Below, one piece after another: positions 54,790 to 64,000 of a stretch of 64,000 bases of DNA. The notes beneath the pieces are model-generated. The model did not search any database, had not been told where the DNA came from, and was given only the letters and a program-made list of their open reading frames with translations. Source of the DNA: Argyresthia goedartella (taxonomy: Eukaryota; Arthropoda; Insecta; Lepidoptera; Argyresthiidae). Position numbers and translations under genes: made by a program. Numbering within the stretch: position 1 is the first letter of the stretch; the number at the start of each line of letters is the position of its first letter. Location of the stretch: the NCBI GenBank assembly GCA_949825045.1, contig OX463820.1:10862501-10926500 (forward strand), read 5' to 3'.

Positions 54790-54990
54790 AACAGGAAAAT
54801 AAAATTCTCTCGGTCTCTTCAATCGGACAAATCAGTCGGACTATGTGTCCATACGCAGATCCGCCAGTATCGTCGAATGCTTCCGTCAACATTAGTATGC
54901 GCTCTATAGCTAGAGGTCTCTCCTCTGGCAGCTCGAGTGCAGGCCCAGTCCCCGTGACCCACATCGGCGACCCTCGGTTCACGGGAAGCT
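54790..54990. other. Unidentified codon-like stretch beside the CpG island
   Basis: Both strands are open. Minus (from GTG 54982): MWVTGTGPALELPEERPLAI and AFDDTGGSAYGHIVRLI. Plus: SSIGQISRTMCPYADPPVSS and SAGPVPVTHIGDPRFTGSC-stop (about 54802-54993). The minus reading looks the more protein-like (acidic and hydrophobic alternation) but has no ATG at its head. I do not recognise it. It could be a host exon or a UTR. Confidence 0.3.
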
Positions 54991-55323
54991 GCTAATTTCC
55001 ACCATCACGGCCCAGCCGCCCTACGTCACGGCGGGGGGCGGGCGGCGAGCCGGCCCGGACGGCTTAGTCCGCCGCCAGCCGCCGAGCCAGGCACACGCGT
55101 CGCACACCACCGCGAATGCACCCCCACGCCCCGCGAACACGCTCAAACACACATCTTACAGTGACACAAAAACTTATATTTTTCTACAGTGACCGGTGAA
55201 AGTATTTTTCTTTTGTGATAGCGAGCAGAGGGCGGGGCGTGTGCTGACACGGTGGCTCAGTCGGCAGTCGGTCCCCGAGTGGCTCGGACCATCGATTTTC
55301 CTGACATATTTGGTGTACGCAAG
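54990..55323 (+). promoter_or_regulatory. CpG-rich candidate promoter and first exon
   Basis: The most CpG- and GC-rich interval in the window (ggcggggggcgggcggcgag, 'cccgccgccagccgccgag'). It contains tacgtcacgg, a CRE half-site, at about 55022, and gggcggggcg at 55231. The stretch ends cgcaag|gtacgtaacg at 55322/55323, a good splice donor on plus. No TATA box was identified. The most economical reading is a housekeeping-style promoter with a non-coding or short-coding first exon whose intron extends rightward. This is the only serious sign of a host gene. Confidence 0.45.
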
Positions 55324-55330
55324 GTACGTA

Positions 55331-56106
55331 ACGTAACTACTACGTACTCACTCACGTGCTATTATTTTCCCCGCGGCTATTTAACCGGCGATCTGTTTAG
55401 CGTTCAAGGCCGCGCGGTGTTTGCGCTTACGGTTAGCGGTTATGATGGTCGACTTTTCGATTGGACGTAATAAATTAACTCATCACGTCGTGGCTAAAGG
55501 CAAACTAATCGTTTTCACGGTTGGCGATCTTTGAAGGCACGTGCTGTGCAGGTAGAGCGATAATGTATTATCGGCAAGGTTGTGCTTAGTCGTATAGGTA
55601 CCCGCAATGATTTGATCATATACCTTCCTTTACTATTTAATTACTATCATAACTTATCTGGCTAGGTACTAATATAGCAAAACCATAATTAAAATTGTAA
55701 TGACAAGAACGGACAGAGTTTGGTGCAATGTGGGAAAGTCGCTCCCTAAGGCCCTTAAAATATTTGACAAGTGTTTCCGAAGCCTAACATCAGTCTCTAA
55801 ACAGGTGCGCATTTGGTCATGACCTACAGTTAGCCACAGCCGGCTCGTCTGAGACAAGTGATCCCGATGTTGGCACGCTAGCAGACAGTCACTCATTCAC
55901 CGAATGTTTTTATTATTATATAATTAATCTTAATAGTACTGCGTCTAGAATTGCTAGCTCTACGTACAATAGGTAGCAATAGTAACAAGTATAGTAATAG
56001 TAACAGTAAGAAGGTATAGTTAATATTACCTAATGTCGTCATCTGCTCTTCGTTCCGGAATAGTTACGATTTCAATAGTTTTTCAATTATTTATGGCAAC
56101 AAATAT
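55331..56106. other. Possible first-intron sequence, nothing else recognised
   Basis: Follows the candidate donor site. Composition falls back to AT-rich. The ORF 55669-55896 (minus) lacks motifs. Confidence 0.35.
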
Positions 56107-56370
56107 AATGATCACCAAAATATATTTTTCCTAGCCAAAATGGATAAATGAACACCAAAAGTTGCAAAAAATATCAGGGTAAAATACTTCGGTAGCTTAC
56201 GTGTTAGGTTGAACGTGTAAGACCAACAAAAAATACTTAAAACATAAACTTAAGTCCACAAAACATAAAAAGAAGTTTGGTGATCATTTATCCAAACATA
56301 ATTTGGTGGACATTTATCCATTCTGGCAGTCATTTCGATTTTTTTGGTAGTTAAATAGGTTCGTTTTTGG
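56107..56370 (+). repeat. MITE-like family M relative, copy 4
   Basis: aatatcagggtaaaatactt, 'cggtagctta', 'cgtgttaggttgaacgtgtaagac' and 'aaaatacttaaaacataaac' match family M, but the gcgaagcgaag core is missing. Flanking words tgatcaccaaaata (56107) and tttggtgatcatttatcc (56276) are inverted with respect to each other. Confidence 0.6.
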
Positions 56371-59300
56371 TAATCGTTTAAATATAAGCCATTATTTATT
56401 CGTTAGAAATCTTGTTACTCAGGGATCTATATAGGGTAGCTCGTCTACAAAAAATCTTCCTCGCCACGCCATCATTTCTTATTTACAAATCTTCGTTAAA
56501 CAAATAGCTTCCGATTATTTGTATGTTGTACTAAAAAAACTCCGAAGGCAGTAAAACATTGATTGATTTCTTATCGGCTGGAAAATGTGAGATTGGCTTC
56601 GATTTTCATCGAAGAAATACAAATTCTGTAAGCTCTTGTAGAGAGCAGTTGATTTTACTCTTTTCGCTTTCTATTTTATTTTACCCTCGAGTTTCTTCGC
56701 CAGTTTTGTTTTATACCTACATGCTTAGGTTAAGCCTGTTACTATATAGAGTTGATGCTTAATGTTGTCATTATTTTTTGAACAAACGAAATCGACTTGA
56801 ACCTTCTTTCTTTTCTTTTATGTTTCTCTCCGCATTTTTCTTCCAAAAATAGAGTATAAGATCCTTTAACTTAACCTTAAAATCTGACGAATATATCAAG
56901 GAGTATGTAGAAGTAGGTACCTTTTTAAACACTATTCAAAATCATGTGATTACAATATATAATTGTGCTGGGAAATCATTCATATTTTATTGTTACCGTA
57001 TCGAAATGTTTGCCATGCCGTACCTATATTACTTTGTTTATTGATAGGTGCGCGATAATCATGCCACTTCGACGGAATTTTTAAGTGGAAAATAATGGGA
57101 AATTTAAGGGAAATTCTTATTATAAGAACTTATTTAGTAGCTAAACACTGATGGTCAAGATAACTTAATTGATGACAATTACTGAACTTTTGACAGCCAC
57201 TTAAATCCTGCTGGCACTCATATGTGGGCAAGTCACTACAACATCTGAGCAATTTATTTTGTGAACATGGTGAATTCTCGCGGAAAATACTCCAAACTTA
57301 ATATTAGAAATCGACATGCGGAAATAGGTTCCTTGTCTATTTTTGTCCTCTAATATAAACTAGGTAAGTGCCTAGGTAAATAGGTTTGTGAAGATAAGCG
57401 ATTATGTTTGCTTTCTATGGAGCTATGTTTTTAGTACCTAGTTGCCTGTTGTTATGGTAGGTGAGTATTACATTGTATGAACTACTCAGGTTCTATTAAA
57501 ATTTTGTGCTACTTAAGCACAATATTTCATGCCTAGCAAAGCCAATTTTTCCCGACATATATAGACTAGAGGTCTATGTGTGGGGCGGGCAGATTAATGA
57601 GCTGCATTGTTTTTTTTTAACTTATAGGCAATACCAATCAATCTATATCGACAAATCGTCCTCGCCACCGGCCTTGTTGAGTTTTAAAATTCGAACTGCC
57701 ATTTTTGGTAACATTAGTAACCAGCACCCGAAACGCCGGAGGTTACAATCGAATATATTGTAACGATGTCAAGGCAATGTCGCAGATGTAACAATGTCAT
57801 GTCGTCGTCATCTGGCAACAGTAGATATGGTTGTGCGATCAGATGTTTGTCTCGTCTTTGTAATGTACCAGCTCTAACTAGCGCTTATCGGGACCAGCTC
57901 CGTCCGGTCTCGCATAACTGAACTAAACCCACTGGCGAAATGCAGTTGCATCTGATATTCTTCCCTCATGAGAGCGAGAGTTAGTAATGGAAACTTGAGT
58001 ACATACATACATATTTAAATTAGGTAGCAATGATGGATTAGATCAAAATGCTTGTCTATGATTGCTAGCGACAATCCACAAAGCTGAATTCAGCAAGAAT
58101 TGGGTACCATCGAGAAAGTTTGTAATCTAGTTGGCATAAATATTTATATTGCCTGTAGCTTGTCTTATCGGAAAGACCGCGGTCAGGTCGGAGCTAAATA
58201 TCCCGACCAGATCTCATACAGTCATGCCACGTCCTTTGATCCTAATCCTATTTGGACCAACAATAGGCTAAGGTCAGCCGGACAAAATTAAGACGAGGCA
58301 TTGTTTAAACACAGGGGCTTTCATTTGAGACCTTCCTTGAAGACGACCTTTGTCATACTGCCTACCTAGGCGTATGTATCATCGTTGTTTCTAAGTTTCT
58401 GAAGAGAAAAGCCTATCGTAGTGAGATCCCAGAGGCAATATAAGTACATGTACAGAGGACAAGATACTGAATAACTGGAAAAAATGGCCACAGCTCTATC
58501 TCTTATGAGATAATATGTGACGCTATTTATGTGTGTGTGTGTGTGTTTTGTATGACATACAATTTTGATAACCGATCTTTCATCATACGTTAACTTGTCT
58601 CGACGTAAAAGCAAGATTTGAGATAAGTCACGGAAAAAATTGCCGATGATATTTTCTATGCTGATAAAAGTATTTGATGTAACCACGAGAAAACAGCGAA
58701 GAGTGCGAGTATCGATTCATATTAATCTCAAATCATCACGTGATGTGGAAGTCCCGACAACACTATGAAAGAATACCGTGGTATATAAATACATTAAAAA
58801 CAATCGTAATTACATTGAGAAGTGTAACTACTGATTCTGAAATTAGTAACAGGTAAATAACAATTTGCAATTGTTATTTGTACTACTATAAGCCTGCATT
58901 TACTATTTGTATATTTCCTGTAGTGGTATATACTTCTGCAGTACGACATGGAAATCGTGACAGTAGTAGCTATACCCATATTTATTCGTTTTGTTATACG
59001 ATTGTGATGAGTTACTTCCGCGATAGGTAGCTAACTGTATCATTCATCTAAGCTGTCCGGTTTAGAGTTGATAGTGTTTACCTTGCCTTCGTACGGATAA
59101 ACAATTTTAACGTCATCTGTCTGTTTAACATCATCTCTGATAGTAGTAGATATCAAAAAATGTTGTGGAATTTATGAAATATCAGATCAACGTAAAATAA
59201 AGTTCTAAGCCAGTTATTACTATATTAAAAAAGTTTACCTAATATCCAAAAGTATATTTGGAGATATGACGCGACCGAAATATCATTGTTGGACAACGAA

Positions 59301-59482
59301 AAGTTTTACGATGGTGGTTAGCACGATAAGCTCGCACGCGATATCACCATTTTCCCAATGGCATTATATTGTTTGTAATCTCAAATACAACAAAGGTAAT
59401 TTAGGTGAAAACGAGAGCCAAAACTTGTATGACAAAAGGAGTTTTCAAGCTGTTCAAAGGTTCGTCATTATTTAAAAAAAAA
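56371..59482. other. Unassigned 3.1-kb AT-rich region
   Basis: No gene recognised. A (TG)8 microsatellite lies at 58531-58547. Scattered 60-106-codon ORFs on both strands show no motifs. Possibly intronic if the 55-kb island is a promoter. Confidence 0.4.
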
Positions 59483-60115
59483 CAGTCAAGTGCGAGTATG
59501 ACGTCGGACCAAGGGTTCCATATCATTGTACACGGGAAAACGTAAAACGACGTCTTTTGTACGAGTATACTTTTTTATTCTTTTATAATAAAATATTACA
59601 TAATGGGTAGGAATACGTTCTAGGCCGCACATCGAAACATTGTTTTGTGTATGTAGTAGTATGTAAGTATTGAACTATATACTCAGGTAAACGAAACTCT
59701 TTGCTCATTGAAACCGGAAGTGGCTAGAAATCAGAGTAACTTAATAAAATAGTAACTTAGAAAATAGAGTAACTTAATTACAGAACTATATAACATCAAA
59801 TATGAAAAAAAAATACGATTCGGATGAGCAATTATTAATTGTATAGTGTCAAATAACTAAGCACAAAACTCAATACCCACAATTAAAGATCGTTTCCAAA
59901 CAAAATGGCTAAGAAAATGGCCACACAAATTATCTCATGTATGGGTACTACTTTTAAGTCTTAAAAACCTTGTATTTCTTTATTTGTTTATTATAGCGGC
60001 AAAAAATTTCAGCTCTCTACCTATTTCGGATGCTCCTGTAAAGCCCGGTGACGGACAGACAGCGGAGGCTTTGTAATAGGGTCCCGTTTGGCAACCTTCG
60101 GGTACGGAACCCTAG
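59483..60115 (+). repeat. Dispersed repeat B, copy 2 (longest)
   Basis: Begins acagtcaagtgcgagtatga after an A-run. It then passes 'accaagggttccatatcattgtaca', 'caaataactaagcacaaaactcaata' and 'aaaatggctaagaaaatggcc', and ends ggacagacagcggaggcttt, gtaatagggtcccg, ggtacggaaccct. Both ends are widely known lepidopteran repeat termini. No coding capacity; class unknown. Confidence 0.8.
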
Positions 60116-61559
60116 AAATGTGCGTTGTTAAACGCCAAGTCTGACATAATCCTGTCGGGACGAGACATGTGTTTATTTAGAGTATGTTTGAGTATGAACA
60201 CTGCCAAAATTAAAGCTAAAAGAAATAACACGACATGAGACAAGCGATTCTTATGTAAGACATTATTTACCTACGGTATACGAATACTTCTTTAACGACG
60301 CTGGTTTCTTTAATATATTCATTTGCGATTTCTGTGAATGAAGATGATTTACAAATAAACGGTATTTGATTCGTTTTTGACCTTATTATCATTAGATTTG
60401 ATTTCTTATACAAAGGGTCCAATCCCCTTCAATCCTGAAGATTCCTGACCCAATTCACTGGAATAACTAACGCAATTTCACATAGCAGAGCATTGCTTAC
60501 TCTTAATTATGGAAAATACATGCAGATTCTGTGCCCGGGCACTACGCTCCAAGACAATTATTATTCTAATTATTTCGCCGCCATCTTGCTTCTAATTAGT
60601 TATGATTTTGTTTCTATGTTAAACAGGATTTGTATGCCTTATCTTGTTTACAATTTGCAAGTACCGTGCTATTGTTGTCAAATGTGGAGCGTTTTAGGTG
60701 ACCTTGAGATGACCTGAGACTTCGTCACATTATCATGACATTTGAGTTATTTTCAGTTATCCATGCTTGTAATTGCTATAAATGCTTGTGATTTGCGCGT
60801 GAAAATAAACACATGAAACTAAGCAACGAAAGTGAAGATGATCTTTGGCAAGGATTTTGTTTTGAAGCTTCGGAGTGTACACAACCTTTTTTTTACAGTG
60901 TTTTCATACCTACTCGATAACTATTGTTTGCTACCTAAATACAAATGAGATACTGAATTTCCAGGCTCTAATAACATTCATATTAAGCAATTTGTTCATC
61001 ACAAATATTGGTGTATATAAAAATGGATTAAAACTATTCAGGTACTGCTTGTACTTTTACCTTTCAAATTTTAATATTTACAGGCTGTTTGGTAGACCGA
61101 TATTAAGCAATACTTAAATAAATTAGTGACGTTCTTTTACGAACAAAACATAATATGCCTAAAATTAGGAATTTGATGGAAAAGACAGGCAGTGCTAAAA
61201 GTATTTTTTTAGTAAACCAATTTTTTTCCTAACTTCAAGACATTATGTAACACGACATTTTTTGATTGTTTCGTGGTCCTCTATCGATCTGTGTAACTTT
61301 CGATGTGTGCCACCAACTTGAAGAAAAATTTGAATGTTGATATTTTCTCTTTCAATTTTGTTTGGAGGTTCTGATTTCAACCATTTTTTACCGTTACATA
61401 TATACCGTTGAAAATTATATCTCAAAAGATTGAGCAATAGCCAATCATATTTTGTAAACGGTTTGCATACAAAAACCTCCTGTTGTGGTTTTCTTCAAAC
61501 ATGCAGTCAAAAAAACCTTGCCTAACAGCATAGAAATGTTTATATCACTACAAAGGGAT
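60116..61559. other. Unassigned region
   Basis: No gene recognised. ORFs 60493-60717 and 60875-61117 (plus) are hydrophobic because of T-rich codons and carry no family motif. Confidence 0.4.
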
Positions 61560-61830
61560 GTGAAAACTAAATCTCAAGTCACAGATGTCTAGAATACGTT
61601 TCGTTAGGTTACTGAAACAGTACTTAATTATAAATGATATAAAAATAAACCAATTGTTATTCAAAATCGCAATTATTAGCAATTAACTGTACATTTCCAG
61701 AATTTTCCGCCAAAAACAATAAAACATCGATAAGAACGAGATATAACGACACACACGAGAACACAAGTTCTGTCTAAATTGTCCTAAATGGCTGTTCTCT
61801 CTTTGCTTTAAGGCTTTGTGTCGTACCCTG
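61560..61830 (+). repeat. Dispersed repeat C, copy 2
   Basis: Partner of 15012-15262: ctaaatctcaagtcacagatg, 'aaacagtacttaatt', 'tcgcaattatt' and gctttaaggctttgtgtcgt. Non-coding, ends undefined. Confidence 0.75.
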
Positions 61831-63240
61831 TATTATTGCATTATTGTTAGAATTTATTATGAAGCGGCTGAGCTTTTAACTCAATAAACTTTTGATACTT
61901 TTACGAGTAATTGCATGTTCAGATTTATACAGAAACTTAATCATAACAGTTTTATTTGTGGGCTGGTACAAGTATTTTTCTTAATTAAGTATAATACTAT
62001 TTAAAAAAAATATAATCCTATAAAGCAAGTTGGTGCTAAATATAATTGTTGAGCTTTATTTAATTAATTAATAACTTAAACATTTCAAACACCGCCGGCA
62101 CATCCATGAAACCTTACATCGAAAATTTGGTTCACTTGTTAGGCTGATAACTTTCGAGATTGTGATCCAATTTTAATAAAATATAGCATATATAAAATAA
62201 AAATACCGAAATCGGTCCAGTAGTTTACCAGGAAAATGGTAACAAACATACATACAAACAACCCTTATCCCCAAAAGCATACATCGCGTCCGCTCCGTTC
62301 CGTCCGTCGTCGTGGGAAAAAAATTTACTAACTAACCATATACCCAATGGGAAGCTAACTGTAAAATTAGTTCCACGTAGAGGGCGCTAAAAGTTTGTAG
62401 ATAAAAAACAGAGTAAGTAAGTGAAGAGTTTCGTTCATCTGAGGTTACTTACAAATTAATCACAAAGTAAAAGTATGTAAAGCACATTTAAGCAAGGAGT
62501 TTAATTACTCAGATAAATGTATCATCAATATCCAGATATCCACAGAACCTCAAATGAATGTAACTCTTTGTTGATGTTAAAGTTGCAAACTCGGATTAAA
62601 GAAAATCTTTTTGTTACACAGATGGCACTACCCTCTGCCAAAGTTTCGCGTAATGTTCCCCATTGAAGCGTACATCCCAATGGTCATGTAAAGCCAGCTA
62701 AATTAACAGATCCTGATTGGATAGTATGACACATGGGACTTAATACATAGCGACCTATTGAACCAAATGTATTGTAGTCAACCATTACTTATTCCTTGAG
62801 AAGTAATTTAGACCTAGAGGTTTGGTGTTATGGCCCAAACTCTATTGACAGGTTGTGTGACATGGTGTGTATGTTGATCGGGATTCTCTGGGGGACTTCG
62901 GTTCTATTAGAAATGAGACATGAACATCAATTATTGTCACAACTTAGTAGATATATACCAAATCTAAGTAACATCAGTTTGCTAAAATTATCGCTATGCA
63001 AGTAATTTGAGTAATACAACGAAAAAACGGATATAATATAGGTATTTGTAGGATATTAGCGACTTTTATAACTGAAAATTTATGCTTCTGAATATTTATT
63101 TTGCAAATTCTATGTTTGAATTTCATATAAACAGAATGCCTACAATAGAGAGTCAATTGATGAAATATATTATCTCTCACTTATTTTAGGCATTCTATAC
63201 AATGCCTAAACCGTAAGAGGCAATGAAGGAAATTCGTTTT
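61831..63240. other. Mostly unassigned; repeat-like motif at 62.1-62.3 kb
   Basis: 62200-62265 (accgaaatcggtccagtagt ... aacaaacatacatacaaac) resembles a motif from abundant insect repeats. Nothing else recognised. Confidence 0.4.
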
Positions 63241-63251
63241 TTTTAGATACC

Positions 63252-63400
63252 AAGGACGGAAAATTCTGATTTGCGCAGGAAATATTATCAGGGCGAAGTG
63301 GTGGGTTAGGTTGAGTGAAGGCTAAGGGGGGTGAGTGAAGCGAAGAACCCTTTAGTCTTCGTGTTAGGTTGACATTTAAGAGTAAAAAAAACATACATTT
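63252..63400 (+). repeat. MITE-like family M, copy 5
   Basis: aaattctgatttgcgcagga, 'aatattatcagggcgaagtg', then ggtgagtgaagcgaagaacc and 'ctttagtcttcgtgttaggttga' in plus orientation. The core is degenerate and the right end is unclear. Confidence 0.65.
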
Positions 63401-64000
63401 CAGACTAAATTCAGTCAATTAAATAAAAAATAGGTAATTTGTTATTAAGTCTAGACATATTATAAATTTCCTAGGCATTGTGTGTAATAAAGATCATTTG
63501 AGATATCATTTCACACATTTACTAAAGAGGCCCATCACTGTATAGAATGCCTGAAGTTCATGTTTTGCCGGTTGCATATATTCTTTTATTTAGATCTGTT
63601 AGGTATCGTTAGAATCCTTACGTTTTCCCAAGTATGTGAAGTCAACACGTTTTTTCATAGGTGCATATACTACAGAAACTGTGCCAACAGGCTACTCAGG
63701 TAGGTTGCTGCTACGACTGGTATGGAGATGTGCTTTCAAACGATGAGAAAATTGGCCCACTCTTATACACTAAGATAGTGCTGTGAACAAAGTACATTCT
63801 TTGGTACATGATCGGAATGCAAGAAAGGACGGGGGGTTGGGAGGTGGAGCCCCCCTGTGTTAAGAGAAAGAATCGTTTCTTTCAGAATTTAATAGTTTAA
63901 GCGTAAGAGCGCCGCAAATTCAACTTAAAAATGAGTTTTGGCCGTTAAATTTAAATGAAAATGGGTCCAGGGTCCAAGTACAAGGGAAGTGTTTTCTGGG
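63401..64000. other. Unassigned end of window
   Basis: No gene or repeat partner recognised. A G-rich patch, ggacggggggttgggaggtg, occurs at 63828. Confidence 0.4.

Overview
This window looks like repeat-dense, AT-rich insect chromosomal DNA, most likely from a moth or butterfly (Lepidoptera). There are no operons, ribosome-binding sites or dense coding. Almost every convincing coding stretch belongs to a transposable element. The lepidopteran call is an inference from familiar sequence types: tRNA-derived SINEs with the 'ctacgaag' head, the 'gcccagcagtggga' element end, CR1/Jockey- and I-type LINEs, and 'gggtcccgt...tacggaaccct' repeats. No complete host protein-coding gene was recognised. 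The best host candidate is a CpG-rich promoter-like island near 55.0-55.3 kb followed by a splice-donor-like site.

Layout. 0-1.24 kb: decayed BEL/Pao LTR-retrotransposon pol (minus). 1.73-2.76 kb: RNase H end of a LINE (minus). 4.3-4.85 kb: C-terminal domain of an unusual reverse-transcriptase protein (plus, frameshifted). 5.2-6.9 kb: LINE RT fragment with a 392-bp tandem duplication. 7.9-8.1 kb: LINE thumb fragment. 8.3-13.2 kb: a CR1/Jockey-type LINE (minus) split by about 2.2 kb carrying a Crypton-like tyrosine recombinase with an intron (plus, 11.3-12.6 kb). 13.2-14.3 kb: a second copy of the RNase H LINE. 15.5-17.3 kb: a LINE ORF1 with no ORF2, itself interrupted by another LINE 3' end.

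21.0-31.0 kb: an I-clade LINE (gag, endonuclease, RT, RNase H; minus) split by a nearly full-length CR1-like LINE (25.4-30.1 kb). A 36-bp minisatellite lies just beyond its 3' end. 35.2-38.2 kb: a further LINE with a 3'-end insertion. 43.3-46.9 kb: a plus-strand LINE broken by a MITE, a 515-bp insertion with an 8-bp target duplication, and a minus-strand LINE 3' end. The right third (47-64 kb) is sparser. It holds SINEs, MITE-like repeats, hairpins and the CpG island, and may be mostly intron or intergenic DNA.

The most interesting items are the intron-containing Crypton inside a LINE, the RT-associated C-terminal domain at 4.3 kb, the ORF1-only element at 15.5-17.3 kb, the nested LINE mosaics, and several dispersed repeat families that can be paired within the window. 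Nearly all element ORFs carry stops or frameshifts, so most are relics; the I-clade element has the fewest lesions. All assignments come from reading motifs by eye, and no database search was run.
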